A DNA stretch of 64,000 bases. Origin: Streptomyces sp. NBC_01454. GTDB taxonomy: Bacteria; Actinomycetota; Actinomycetes; Streptomycetales; Streptomycetaceae. The position numbers and the translations under genes were made by a program. Under the pieces are notes generated by a model, which worked only from the letters and a program-made list of their open reading frames with translations, was not told where the DNA came from and ran no database searches. The stretch is from positions 6,820,001-6,884,000 of the forward strand of contig NZ_CP109460.1 in assembly GCF_036227565.1 (NCBI RefSeq). The letters are read 5' to 3'. This document shows positions 26,088-33,817 of this stretch, piece after piece (the stretch's first letter is position 1; each line of letters opens with the position of its first letter).

Positions 26088-27005
26088 GTGCTCGCCGACC
26101 GCCCCGACGGCACCGTCGTCCGCGGCGGCCACACGGTCGCCAAGGCCCACGCCCCCGACGGTGACCCGCACGACCTGGCCGCCCGGCTGAGGATCGCCGC
26201 CCACCCCCTGCTGCGCGGCATCCTGCTGCCCCCGCTTCCGGTCACCGCTCCCGACGGCTTCCTCACCCTCACCCTCACCGACGACGGCCGGGCCCTCACC
26301 CGCCGGCCCTACGGCAGCCCGGTGTCGCCCGACGACCCCGACGCCGCGCCCTGGGAGGACGCCGCCCGCCTGCTGGCCCGTCTGCACACCACCGACCCCT
26401 GCCAACTGCCGGACCCCGTGCCGCCGATGCGCGGCCCCGCCAAGGCCGCCCGCGCCCTGGCCCGGCTACGCGGCGCCCTGGCCCCCGCGGCACCCGGCAC
26501 CGCACCGCTGCCCGCGGCCGCCGCGGCCGTCGAGCGCGCCTGGTCCCTGCTGCCGCCCTGGGCCCGGGGCGCGGCCCCGCCCCCGCGGACCCACACCCTG
26601 TGCCACGGCGATCTGCACCTGGGCCAGCTGGTCCGCCACCCGGCCCCCGACGGCCCCTGGCTCCTCATCGACATCGACGACCTCGGTCTGGGTGACGGTG
26701 CCTGGGACCTGGCCCGTCCCGCCGCCTGGTTCGCCACCGGTCTGCTTGCCCCCGGCATCTGGACGCGCTTCCTGGCCGCCTACCGCGCCGCCGGCGGCAC
26801 CGCCGTCCGCCCGGTTGGCGACCCCTGGCCCGACCTGGAGATTCCCGCCCGCGCCCTGACCGTGCAGACCGCGGCCCTCGCCGTCGCCAAGGCCGCCCGC
26901 GCCGCCCGCCGCCTCGACGAGGCGGCGGACGCGATGGTCGATGCCTGTGCCCGGATGGTGTCCCTGCCGCAGCAGTTGGCGCCCGCCGGGCCCGTCGTAG
27001 GGTGA
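26088..27005 (+). CDS. Aminoglycoside-phosphotransferase-family kinase (possible 5' frameshift)
   Basis: A 305-residue APH/ChoK-fold small-molecule kinase. The catalytic loop is LCHGDLHLGQLV (~173) and the metal-binding loop is LIDIDDLGLGDGAWDLARPAAW (~197). The substrate is not predictable. GTG 26088 has no ribosome site. ATG 26003 has GGGGGAA but runs in another frame; deleting one G near 26021 would join it in frame and give MTTPPLAALTAAPTPAG leading smoothly into this product. So either a single-base frameshift or a sequencing error is likely at the 5' end, and the true protein would be about 28 residues longer. Confidence 0.78.
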   Translation: MLADRPDGTVVRGGHTVAKAHAPDGDPHDLAARLRIAAHPLLRGILLPPLPVTAPDGFLTLTLTDDGRALTRRPYGSPVSPDDPDAAPWEDAARLLARLHTTDPCQLPDPVPPMRGPAKAARALARLRGALAPAAPGTAPLPAAAAAVERAWSLLPPWARGAAPPPRTHTLCHGDLHLGQLVRHPAPDGPWLLIDIDDLGLGDGAWDLARPAAWFATGLLAPGIWTRFLAAYRAAGGTAVRPVGDPWPDLEIPARALTVQTAALAVAKAARAARRLDEAADAMVDACARMVSLPQQLAPAGPVVG

Positions 27006-27079
27006 ACCCCTCGCCGCCGGCAGGCCGTTCCGCGGGCGCCGCGGCGAGCAGTGACGGATGAGCGGGAGTGAAGCCCACG

Positions 27080-27385
27080 ATGCAGTGCCCCAAGTGCCAT
27101 GCACCGATGCACACATACCACCGCAATGGCGTCCAGATCGAGCAGTGCGCCGGCTGCCGGGGGATCTTCCTGGACTACGGCGAACTGGAGGCCCTGAGCC
27201 GTCTCGAATCCCAGTGGATCCAGCAGCCCCCGCCGCCGCCCGCCCCACAGGCCTACCCGGCCGCCCCCGCCTGGGGAGCCCCGCACCAGGGCCACCACGG
27301 TCACCAGAGTCACTACGGTCACCAGAGTCACCACGGCCACCAGAGTCACCACCGCAGCTTCGGCCACATGCTCTTCTCGTCCTGA
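27080..27385 (+). CDS. zf-TFIIB-type zinc-ribbon protein with His-rich tail
   Basis: A 101-residue protein starting MQCPKCHAPM. The Zn ribbon is formed by CPKC (3-6) and CAGC in QCAGCRGIFLDYGELEAL, a zf-TFIIB-like domain found in small bacterial proteins of unknown function. After a Pro run the tail has three 15-nt tandem repeats encoding GHQSH(Y/H) and ends FGHMLFSS. GTG 27068 would add four residues; ATG 27080 is preferred because GGGAG then lies upstream rather than overlapping. The His-rich repeats may bind metal, which is an inference. Confidence 0.78.
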   Translation: MQCPKCHAPMHTYHRNGVQIEQCAGCRGIFLDYGELEALSRLESQWIQQPPPPPAPQAYPAAPAWGAPHQGHHGHQSHYGHQSHHGHQSHHRSFGHMLFSS

Positions 27386-27481
27386 CCGGTCTCCTTCCGA
27401 CCGGCCCCTTCTGACCGGCCCCTTCTGACAGGCATGGACCCGACCGGCTTTGTCCCGACCGGTCCGGCCCCGGAAAACGAC

Positions 27482-27512
27482 CGAGGGCCGGAGCGAAATG
27501 CTCCGGCCCTCG
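27482..27512. terminator. Bidirectional terminator (zinc-ribbon gene / tRNA cluster)
   Basis: Perfect 13-bp stem (CGAGGGCCGGAGC and complement) with a GAAAT loop, between the zinc-ribbon gene and the 3' end of the minus-strand tRNA cluster, so it can serve both. Confidence 0.75.
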
Positions 27513-27520
27513 ATCAGGTG

Positions 27521-27592
27521 TGGACGATACTGGGATTGAACCAGTGACCTCTTCCGTGTCAGGGAAGCGCTCTCCCGCTGAGCTAATCGTCC
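27521..27592 (-). tRNA. tRNA-Val (GAC), copy 3 of the cluster
   Basis: A 72-nt cloverleaf. Acceptor GGACGAT/ATCGTCC with discriminator A; anticodon loop CTGACAC gives GAC; T-loop GGTTCAATCC. CCA is not encoded. Last gene of the Gly-Cys-Val-Val-Val transcript on the minus strand. Confidence 0.95.
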
Positions 27593-27626
27593 TCGGGACC
27601 GCGGATCACGAAGATCCGCAGCTGCG

Positions 27627-27698
27627 TGCGCGATACTGGGATTGAACCAGTGACCTCTTCCGTGTCAGGGAAGCGCTCTCCCGCTGAGCTAATCGCGC
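27627..27698 (-). tRNA. tRNA-Val (GAC), copy 2, variant acceptor stem
   Basis: Same core as its neighbours, but the acceptor stem is GCGCGAT/ATCGCGC. Both strands of the stem changed together, so pairing is preserved. Anticodon GAC. A small hairpin (27601-27619) separates it from copy 3. Confidence 0.95.
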
Positions 27699-27736
27699 GG
27701 GACGGATTCCCCGGTCAAGCACAGTCGGGGATCCAG

Positions 27737-27808
27737 TGGACGATACTGGGATTGAACCAGTGACCTCTTCCGTGTCAGGGAAGCGCTCTCCCGCTGAGCT
27801 AATCGTCC
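27737..27808 (-). tRNA. tRNA-Val (GAC), copy 1
   Basis: Identical in its 72 nt to the copy at 27521-27592. Acceptor GGACGAT/ATCGTCC, anticodon GAC. It directly follows tRNA-Cys on the same transcript. Confidence 0.95.
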
Positions 27809-27809
27809 T

Positions 27810-27883
27810 TGGAGGTGGAGACGGGATTTGAACCCGTGTAGACGGCTTTGCAGGCCGTTGCCTCGCCTCTCGGCCACTCCACC
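27810..27883 (-). tRNA. tRNA-Cys (GCA), CCA encoded
   Basis: Acceptor GGTGGAG/CTCCACC, discriminator U, anticodon loop CTGCAAA giving GCA, T-loop GGTTCAAATCC. The bases after the discriminator read CCA, unlike the Val copies. Confidence 0.95.
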
Positions 27884-27918
27884 AGGAGTGAGGGGGTTCG
27901 GGAAGATCCCCCACATCG

Positions 27919-27991
<73 letters not shown>

Positions 27992-28064
27992 AGGTGTCTC
28001 TCCCAGACTACGTCCGGGAGCTACTCGGCCCCCGGGGCGCTCTCGCGTCCCGGCGACGTGTTGA

Positions 28065-28092
28065 ACTCTAGCGGATTCCGGGGCCAGTACAA
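28065..28092 (-). promoter_or_regulatory. Promoter of the tRNA cluster
   Basis: On the minus strand TTGTAC (28087-28092) and TAGAGT (28065-28070) are separated by 16 bp, close to the vegetative consensus. The predicted start is about 60-65 nt before tRNA-Gly. Confidence 0.65.
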
Positions 28093-28169
28093 AAACGCGT
28101 TTGTGCAGCGTGCTGCGCCGACCCGCCCGGCACAGGCGGGGTCCGGGCCGCCGCCATAGACTCGCTGAC

Positions 28170-29237
28170 GTGCACGACTTCGCTCCCATGGCCCGCTTCG
28201 GCGGCCTGATAGCCACCGACCTGCGCGATGTGACCAGTGATCCCGCAGCTCTGGACTCCTCGGGCTGGTGGGCGGTGGCCGCCGACTTCGAGGGCGCCGT
28301 GGTCTGCGCCCGCTTCGGCGACGTACGGCCGGCCACCGCCGCCGACGAGCCCGCCCCCGGCGGCTGGCGCGGCCCCGCCCCCGGCGCCTGGACCAGCTCC
28401 CTGGACCGCGACGCCTATACCGGCGGCGTGCGGCGCATCCGTGAACACATCGCGGCCGGCGACGTCTACCAGGTGAACCTTTGCCGGGTCCTGACCGCAC
28501 CGCTGCCCGATCCCGGCAGCGCCGATGTCGACGCGCTGTCCGCCGTGCTGGCCCGCGGGAACCCGGCGCCGTACGCGGGCACGATCCGGCTGCCCGGCCA
28601 CGGGGTCGAGATCGCCGGCGCCTCCCCGGAGCTCTATCTGCGGCGCGACGGGCGCACGATCGACTCCGGGCCGATCAAGGGCACCGGCCGGACCGCGGCG
28701 GACCTCTCGGCGAAGGACCGGGCGGAGAACGTGATGATCGTGGACCTGGTCCGCAACGATCTCGGCCGGGTCTGCGCCACCGGCACCGTCACCGTCCCGG
28801 CACTGTGCGCCATCGAGGAGCACCCCGGCCTCGTCCACCTCGTCTCCACGGTGCGCGGTGAACTGGCCGAGGAGAATGAGAAGACCGCCTGGGCGGATCT
28901 GCTGGACGCCACCTTCCCGCCCGGGTCGGTCACCGGCGCCCCCAAGTCCAGCGCCCTGCGGATCATCGACGAGCTGGAGACCGCGCCCCGCGGCCCGTAC
29001 TGCGGAGGCATCGGCTGGGTCGACGCGGACCGCCGCACCGGTGAGCTGTCGGTCGGCATCCGCACGTTCTGGATCGACCGCACCCCGCCCGGCGGACCGG
29101 TGCTGCGCTTCGGGGCCGGCGCCGGGATCATCTGGGATTCCGACCCGGAGCGGGAGTGGGCGGAGACGGAGTTGAAGGCGCGCAGGCTGCTCGCGGTAGC
29201 GTCGGGCGCGCACGAGGCGAGTGGAGGTACGCGATGA
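28170..29237 (+). CDS. pabB: Aminodeoxychorismate/anthranilate synthase component I
   Basis: Chorismate-utilising enzyme, 355 residues. The conserved blocks are GDVYQVNLCR (~97), the catalytic GPIKGTGRT, RAENVMIVDLVRNDLGRVC, and FPPGSVTGAPKSSALRIIDELE and GAGAGIIWDSDPEREWAETELKA at the C-terminus. It is shorter than full TrpE, fitting PabB-type enzymes. Overlap with an aminodeoxychorismate-lyase gene points to p-aminobenzoate/folate synthesis. A TAGACT hexamer at 28157-28162 ends 7 nt before the GTG, so the mRNA may be leaderless. No glutaminase (PabA) gene is nearby. Confidence 0.87.
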   Translation: MHDFAPMARFGGLIATDLRDVTSDPAALDSSGWWAVAADFEGAVVCARFGDVRPATAADEPAPGGWRGPAPGAWTSSLDRDAYTGGVRRIREHIAAGDVYQVNLCRVLTAPLPDPGSADVDALSAVLARGNPAPYAGTIRLPGHGVEIAGASPELYLRRDGRTIDSGPIKGTGRTAADLSAKDRAENVMIVDLVRNDLGRVCATGTVTVPALCAIEEHPGLVHLVSTVRGELAEENEKTAWADLLDATFPPGSVTGAPKSSALRIIDELETAPRGPYCGGIGWVDADRRTGELSVGIRTFWIDRTPPGGPVLRFGAGAGIIWDSDPEREWAETELKARRLLAVASGAHEASGGTR

Positions 29238-30058
29238 AGATCTGGCTCGACGGAGGACTGCGGGACGCCGAAGGCGCCCGGGTCTCGGTCTTCGACCACG
29301 GGCTGACGGTCGGCGACGGGGTCTTCGAGACCATCAAGGCCGACCACGGCCGGGCCTTCGCCCTCACCCGCCATCTGGAGCGGCTGACCACCTCCGCCCG
29401 CGGACTCGGCCTGCCCGATCCCGACCTCGACGAGGTACGGCGCGGCTGCGAGGCCGTCATGGCGGCCAACCCGATGGCCCTGGGCCGGCTGCGGCTCACC
29501 TACACCGGCGGTGTCTCCCCGCTCGGCTCGGACCGCGGCGACGCCGGCCCCACGCTGGTCATCGCGCTGTCCGAGACCGCCCGCCGCCCCGACACCACGG
29601 CCGCCGTCACCGTCCCGTGGACCCGCAACGAGCGCGGCGCGCTCACCGGCCTGAAGACGACCTCCTACGGCGAGAACGTCGTCGCCCTGGCCCGCGCGCG
29701 GGAACAGGGCGCCTCCGAGGCGCTGTTCGCCAACACCGTCGGGGCGCTCTGCGAGGGCACCGGCTCCAACGTCTTCGTCGTCCTGGACGGCGAACTGCAC
29801 ACCCCGCCGCTGCACTCCGGCTGTCTGGCGGGCATCACCCGCGCCCTGACGATCAGCTGGGCCGGCGCCAAGGAGACCGATCTCCCGCTGGACGCCCTGG
29901 AGCGCGCCGAGGAGATCTTCCTGACCTCCACCCTGCGCGACGTCCAGGCCGTGACCCGGATCGACGGCCGCCAACTCCCCGACGGGCCCGGCCCGGTGAC
30001 CGCGGAAGCCATGCGGATCTTCGACGAGCAGTCGGCCGCCGACTTCGATCCGCGGTGA
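29234..30058 (+). CDS. pabC: Aminodeoxychorismate lyase (PLP fold-type IV)
   Basis: A PLP enzyme (274 aa) that removes pyruvate from 4-amino-4-deoxychorismate to give p-aminobenzoate. Fold-type IV hallmarks: GDGVFETIKADHG and LTRHLERL near the start, the PLP-binding Lys in LKTTSYGENVVALA (~140), EALFANTVGALCEGTGSNVFVV, and EIFLTSTLRDVQAV at the end. ATGA overlap with pabB and GGAGG upstream fix the start. D-amino-acid or branched-chain transaminase activity is the alternative in this family, but the operon favours PabC. Confidence 0.87.
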   Translation: MKIWLDGGLRDAEGARVSVFDHGLTVGDGVFETIKADHGRAFALTRHLERLTTSARGLGLPDPDLDEVRRGCEAVMAANPMALGRLRLTYTGGVSPLGSDRGDAGPTLVIALSETARRPDTTAAVTVPWTRNERGALTGLKTTSYGENVVALARAREQGASEALFANTVGALCEGTGSNVFVVLDGELHTPPLHSGCLAGITRALTISWAGAKETDLPLDALERAEEIFLTSTLRDVQAVTRIDGRQLPDGPGPVTAEAMRIFDEQSAADFDPR

Positions 30059-30093
30059 TGACGCCGGCGCGCGCCGGCGGGTAGAAAGTCCTC

Positions 30094-30924
30094 GTGACCA
30101 CAACGCTGCGGCCCGCGGGACCGGAAGAGCGGCACGACGACGGGGGCCGGGCGCGCCCGTACGACATCTGCGTCAACAGCCGCCGGGTCGGCGGGATCCG
30201 GCTGACCACCGACGCCCGGTTCGGCCCCACGGCCGGCCGGATCACGGACCTGGGCATCGACGCGGCGGACCGGCACCGCGGCCGCGCCACGGTCGCCGCG
30301 CTCGCCGCGGAGGAGGTGCTGCGCGGCTGGGGGTGCCGGCAGATCGAGCTGACGGTACCGGCCGGCGCCACGGCCGCCCGGCGGCTCGCGGCGACGCTGG
30401 GCTACACCGAGCGCAGCCGCACGATGAGCAAGCCCCTCACCGGACCGCCCCGGCTGCCCGACGGCAGCAGCGACCGGGCACTGGGCGAGGAGGAGTACCC
30501 GGCCTGGCGGGAGGCCGCGCTCGCCGAGCACCTCCGTACGCAGCTGGCCCAGGGGATGTCCCGGGCCCGCGCCGAGGAGGCCTCCGCCGCCGGCCATCGC
30601 GCCCTGCTTCCCGAGGGCGCCGCCACGCCCTACCAGGCGCTGCGCATCCTGGCCCACGGCGGCGCGGACGTCGGCAGCATCTGGGTCGCCCTGCGGATGC
30701 CGGACCAGCCCGGCGGCTATGTGGTCGACGTGCAGGTCGCGCCCGGACACCGCGGCCACGGGCACGGCCGCACCCTGATGCTGGTCGCCGAGCGCGAGAG
30801 CCTGGCCGCCGGCCGCGCCACCCTCGGACTGAACGTCTACGCGGACAACGCGCCCGCGCTCGGCCTCTACACCTCGCTGCGCTACCGGCCCACCGGCTAT
30901 CTGCTCTGGAAGCCGATCCTGTGA
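30094..30924 (+). CDS. Tandem-GNAT acetyltransferase
   Basis: A 276-residue protein with two GNAT-like halves. The N-terminal half has DAADRHRGRATVAALAAEE (~68) and ARRLAATLGYTERSRTMSK. The C-terminal half has VDVQVAPGHRGHGHGRTLM (~212), then LNVYADNAPALGLYTSLRYR and a typical GNAT end. The second acetyl-CoA loop is the better conserved, so one half may be catalytic and the other structural. The GTG start lacks a strong ribosome site. It follows pabC by 35 bases; a link to folate synthesis is not implied. Confidence 0.83.
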   Translation: MTTTLRPAGPEERHDDGGRARPYDICVNSRRVGGIRLTTDARFGPTAGRITDLGIDAADRHRGRATVAALAAEEVLRGWGCRQIELTVPAGATAARRLAATLGYTERSRTMSKPLTGPPRLPDGSSDRALGEEEYPAWREAALAEHLRTQLAQGMSRARAEEASAAGHRALLPEGAATPYQALRILAHGGADVGSIWVALRMPDQPGGYVVDVQVAPGHRGHGHGRTLMLVAERESLAAGRATLGLNVYADNAPALGLYTSLRYRPTGYLLWKPIL

Positions 30925-30928
30925 CGGC

Positions 30929-30955
30929 GCCCGGCGGGCTCCGCCGAGGCCGGGC
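30929..30955. terminator. Candidate bidirectional hairpin
   Basis: GCCCGGC (30929-30935) pairs with GCCGGGC (30949-30955) between two convergent genes. Seven base pairs, so moderate. Confidence 0.45.
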
Positions 30956-31483
30956 TCAGCCCTGTTCCGCCAGCAGCCGGTCGGCGATCTCCTCGATACG
31001 GGCCCGCAGCCCCTCCTGGCTCGTCCCGCCGTCCAGCCGCTCGCCGCCGATCACATACGTCGGGGTCCCGGTCACCCCGATCGCCTTGCCCTCGGCCTGG
31101 TCCGCGTCGACGATCAGCAGGTGCCGCCCGTCGATCAGCGCGGTGTCCAGCTCCTCGGCGTCCAGCCCCAGCTCCGCGGCGACCTCCATCAGCAGCTTTT
31201 CGCCGCGCTTGCCGAGCTCCTCGCTGCGCGCCAGCACCGCCTCGATGTAGGGCCACCCCTGCCCCTGCTCCACGGCCTCCTCGGCGGCCTGGGCGGCGGC
31301 GTAGGCGTGCTGGTGCTTGGGGAGGGGGAAGTGGCGCAGCCGGATGTCCAGCCGGTCGCCGTAGCGCGCCCGCAGCGCCCGCAGGTCCTCCAGGGCGGCG
31401 TGACAGTCGGGGCACTGAAGCTCGCACCACACGTCCAGCACGGGGCGGACGGGACGGGCGGCGGCGGAGGGGGTGTCGTTCAT
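30956..31483 (-). CDS. DsbA-family thiol oxidoreductase-like protein
   Basis: A 175-residue thioredoxin-fold protein. It has an active-site CPDC after VLDVWCELQ (~24), an inserted helical domain, and the cis-Pro loop VTGTPTYVIGGERLDG (~145). No signal peptide, so cytosolic, as in many actinobacterial DsbA/FrnE-like proteins (DSBA_oxidoreductase-type). The ATG reading MNDTPSAA is chosen; an open extension upstream is Gly/Arg-rich and unlikely. Possible roles are disulfide or glutathione-like conjugate chemistry; partner unknown. Confidence 0.83.
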   Translation of the reverse strand: MNDTPSAAARPVRPVLDVWCELQCPDCHAALEDLRALRARYGDRLDIRLRHFPLPKHQHAYAAAQAAEEAVEQGQGWPYIEAVLARSEELGKRGEKLLMEVAAELGLDAEELDTALIDGRHLLIVDADQAEGKAIGVTGTPTYVIGGERLDGGTSQEGLRARIEEIADRLLAEQG

Positions 31484-31678
31484 GGAGGCCAGTCTTCCAG
31501 CCCTCCCGCGGCCCACGCCGGGAGGTACCCCGGCGGGTGCCCGAACCGGGACCTGCGAAGGAGCGCAACCCGGAGATGTCCCTGAGGACGTGCCGGAACG
31601 TGGCCCGCGCGGGTGCGGACAAGGCAGGATGGAAGGGAGCAGAGTGCCTGCTCACCCATCCATCGGCAGGAGGACCGG

Positions 31679-32140
31679 ATGCTGACCTCGACCGTCTGTG
31701 CCGCGGTGTCGGCAGCGGGCCTGGGCATCGCCGCGATCACGGCATACCGCAAGCGGTTCCTGGCCGCGACCCGCATCGCCGCCTTTTCCCTGATCCCCAT
31801 CGGCCTGGTGATGACGGGCGTCATCGACTGGGTCACCGGCATCGTCTTCAAGCCCACGGTCTGGGCCGGCTTCGGCGTGCTCGCGCTCTCGTTCGTGCTG
31901 TTCGCCGTCGGCCGGGCGGCGGAGCGCCGCAGGGGCGGGATCGGCAGCCGCAAGGAGCGCAAGGCCGCGTCGGCGGCCCGGCCCGACGCGGTGGCCCCGG
32001 CCGCCTCCGTCCCCTCCCTCGGCGCGGGCCGCCCCGCCGCGCAGCCGGCCGCCAAGGGGAAGGCCGCTCCGGACAAGGGCGGTGCACCCAAGGATGACTT
32101 CTCGGACATCGAAGCGATCCTGAAAAAGCACGGGATCTGA
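31679..32140 (+). CDS. Hypothetical three-helix membrane protein with conserved C-terminal helix
   Basis: A 153-residue protein. Three hydrophobic segments (about 2-20, 33-52, 60-80) are followed by a basic, Ala/Pro-rich cytosolic tail and a final acidic/amphipathic DDFSDIEAILKKHGI. The last motif looks like a docking helix. AGGAGG 5 nt before ATG is an excellent ribosome site. I recall similar Streptomyces proteins carrying an unfounded 'cellulose synthase' label; nothing here resembles a glycosyltransferase. Function unknown. Confidence 0.75.
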   Translation: MLTSTVCAAVSAAGLGIAAITAYRKRFLAATRIAAFSLIPIGLVMTGVIDWVTGIVFKPTVWAGFGVLALSFVLFAVGRAAERRRGGIGSRKERKAASAARPDAVAPAASVPSLGAGRPAAQPAAKGKAAPDKGGAPKDDFSDIEAILKKHGI

Positions 32141-32208
32141 TGAACTACCGCTGCTGAGGCGCCGATCGGGCGTACCCGGGCGATCATCTGCGCCATGATG
32201 CGCGCGAG

Positions 32209-32364
32209 ATGAACGATGAGTGCGCCCTCGCCCAAGACGACGCCCCGTCCCCCGAACCGCGCGGTTGCCTGTTCGCGCTGTCCCAGCCGCCGCTGATGCT
32301 CTTCCTCGCCGTGATCGGCTTTCTGCTCCTCCTCGGCGCCGTGCATGACCTCTACATCCTGTGA
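32209..32364 (+). CDS. 51-residue single-pass membrane protein
   Basis: Starts MNDECALAQDDAPSPEPRGC. Then a single hydrophobic helix (PLMLFLAVIGFLLLLGAVH, ~29-47) and a short end DLYIL. Two Cys precede the helix. No good ribosome site, but codon third positions are strongly G/C and the hydrophobic profile is clean. It lies between the 153-residue membrane protein and a convergent regulator. Unknown function. Confidence 0.5.
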   Translation: MNDECALAQDDAPSPEPRGCLFALSQPPLMLFLAVIGFLLLLGAVHDLYIL

Positions 32365-32419
32365 GGCCGCCGGTGCGCCGCGGAGCGGGGCCGATCCGGG
32401 CGGGCCCCGCGGCAGCGGC

Positions 32420-32983
32420 TCAGCCCGCGGCCTCCCGCCGCCGTGCCCGGTAGGCCGCGACGTGCAGCCGGTTTCCGCAGGTGCGGCTGTCGCAGTAGCG
32501 CCGCGAGCGATTGCGGGAGAGGTCGACGAAGGCATGCCGGCAGTCCGGAGCCTCACAGTGCCGCAGCCGCTCGCGCTCCCCGCCCACGACGAGGAACGCC
32601 AGCGCCATCCCGCCGTCCGCGGCCAGGTGCTCGGCGACCGAGGCGCCCGGCGCGAAGTAGTGGACGTGCCAGTCGAACCCGTCGTGATCGGTCAGCCGTG
32701 GGGTGGTGCCCGCCGAGGCGACCAGCGAATTCAGCTGTTCGGCCGCGGTGCGGTCGTCGCCCGCCGCGAAGATCTGCGCGAACCGCGCCCGCAGGGACCG
32801 CACGGCCGTCAGATCCCCCGCACCGAGCGTGCCCACATCACTGATGCCGTTGCGGCGCACGAAGTCCCCGAGGGCCGCAAGATCGGTCAGACTGTCGGGC
32901 GCTCCGGGCGATTCGCCCTCCGGAGCGGTGTTCAGCAGATCGACGACCGCGTCCAGTGCGCACCGGGTGTCATGGGTGATCAT
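32420..32983 (-). CDS. CGNR zinc-finger (ABATE-domain) regulator
   Basis: A 187-residue protein. The N-terminal ABATE-type domain (ALDAVVDLLNT to LVVGGERERL) is followed by the CGNR zinc finger: CEAPDCRHAFVDLSRNRSRR and CDSRTCGNRLHVAAYRARR, with Cys-x4-Cys twice and the eponymous CGNR. These are stress-linked actinobacterial transcription factors. GGGAGCGGA precedes the ATG in MITHDTRCALD. Targets unknown. Confidence 0.88.
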   Translation of the reverse strand: MITHDTRCALDAVVDLLNTAPEGESPGAPDSLTDLAALGDFVRRNGISDVGTLGAGDLTAVRSLRARFAQIFAAGDDRTAAEQLNSLVASAGTTPRLTDHDGFDWHVHYFAPGASVAEHLAADGGMALAFLVVGGERERLRHCEAPDCRHAFVDLSRNRSRRYCDSRTCGNRLHVAAYRARRREAAG

Positions 32984-33213
32984 CACGGTTCCGCTCCCTG
33001 GCAGGGTGGGGCCGGACGGGTGCCGCCCCTGGTGTGGTTGCCGAATGGTCGCCGACTCTAGCGCTTCGAACAAGCTTCAGCGCCGACTCCGCGGTGGGTC
33101 CGCGGCGACGACGCCGAAGTGTGCCGTATGAACTTGTCGGTCCTGCGCCGTCTCCCCGAGTCGGACGGACGCAAGTGTGAGCGGGTGAGTGCTTTCGGTA
33201 ACCGGTCTGCGTC

Positions 33214-33627
33214 TCAGCTCTCCGCAAGGATGTGGGAGAGCTCGGTGTCGAGATCGAAATGCCGGTGCTCCGTACCGGGCGGTACGGCGGCATCGGTCCT
33301 TTTGAGGAACGACTCGAGAGCCCGCGCGGGCGCCTCGAGCAGGGCTTCGCCCTCCGGGGAACTCAGGGCGATGCACACCACGCCCTGTCCGTGGCTCCGG
33401 GACGGCCATACGCGGACGTCTCCGGTGCCCGTGGGCCGGTGCAGGCCCTCGGCGAGGAGGTCGCGGGCGAATACCCATTCGACGGTTTCCTCGGCTCCGG
33501 TGTGGAAGGTGGCATGCACGGCATAGGGATCGGCCGTGTCATACCGCAGGCCCGCGGGTACAGGCAGTGAGGACTCGCTCGACACAACGAGGCGCAGGTG
33601 CAGCTCGCAGCTGACCGTGGTGTTCAT
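33214..33627 (-). CDS. ssgB: Sporulation-specific cell-division activator SsgB
   Basis: A 137-residue SsgA-like protein whose sequence (MNTTVSCELHLRLV, AVHATFHTGAEETVEWVFARD, GQGVVCIALSSPEGEALLEA, HFDLDTELSHILAES) is, as I remember it, almost identical to S. coelicolor SsgB (SCO1541). SsgB is recruited by SsgA to future septum sites and in turn recruits FtsZ to start sporulation division. The start follows the known protein; the nearest purine-rich site (GAAAGG) is ~13 nt upstream, longer than usual. Strong evidence that the organism sporulates. Confidence 0.95.
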   Translation of the reverse strand: MNTTVSCELHLRLVVSSESSLPVPAGLRYDTADPYAVHATFHTGAEETVEWVFARDLLAEGLHRPTGTGDVRVWPSRSHGQGVVCIALSSPEGEALLEAPARALESFLKRTDAAVPPGTEHRHFDLDTELSHILAES

Positions 33628-33688
33628 AAGCGCCAGGGCCTTTCGCTCAGTGTGCGCTCGGGGATTCGCACGTCGGCGAAATCGACAT

Positions 33689-33712
33689 GCCACCTACGGT
33701 GCCGTTGTAAAC
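33689..33712 (-). promoter_or_regulatory. Candidate sigma-H-like promoter of ssgB
   Basis: On the minus strand GTTT (33709-33712), a 14-nt spacer and GGTGGC (33689-33694). S. coelicolor ssgB is reported to be controlled by the stress sigma factor SigH (consensus roughly GTTT-N14-16-GGGTAY). The -10 here is a poor match, so tentative. Confidence 0.35.
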
Positions 33713-33817
33713 CCCTCTGACGGTTTTGGGTGGCTTCAGGTACCTCTTCCGGCGGATTGCGAGATCGTCCTCGTCGGTAATTCCGGCGAACCCGCACCTT
33801 CCGGTAAGTTTGGGTGC

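Noticed and set aside
31679..32140. Cellulose synthase
   Set aside because: I recall this label on similar Streptomyces proteins, but the sequence is a 153-aa three-helix protein with no glycosyltransferase motif.
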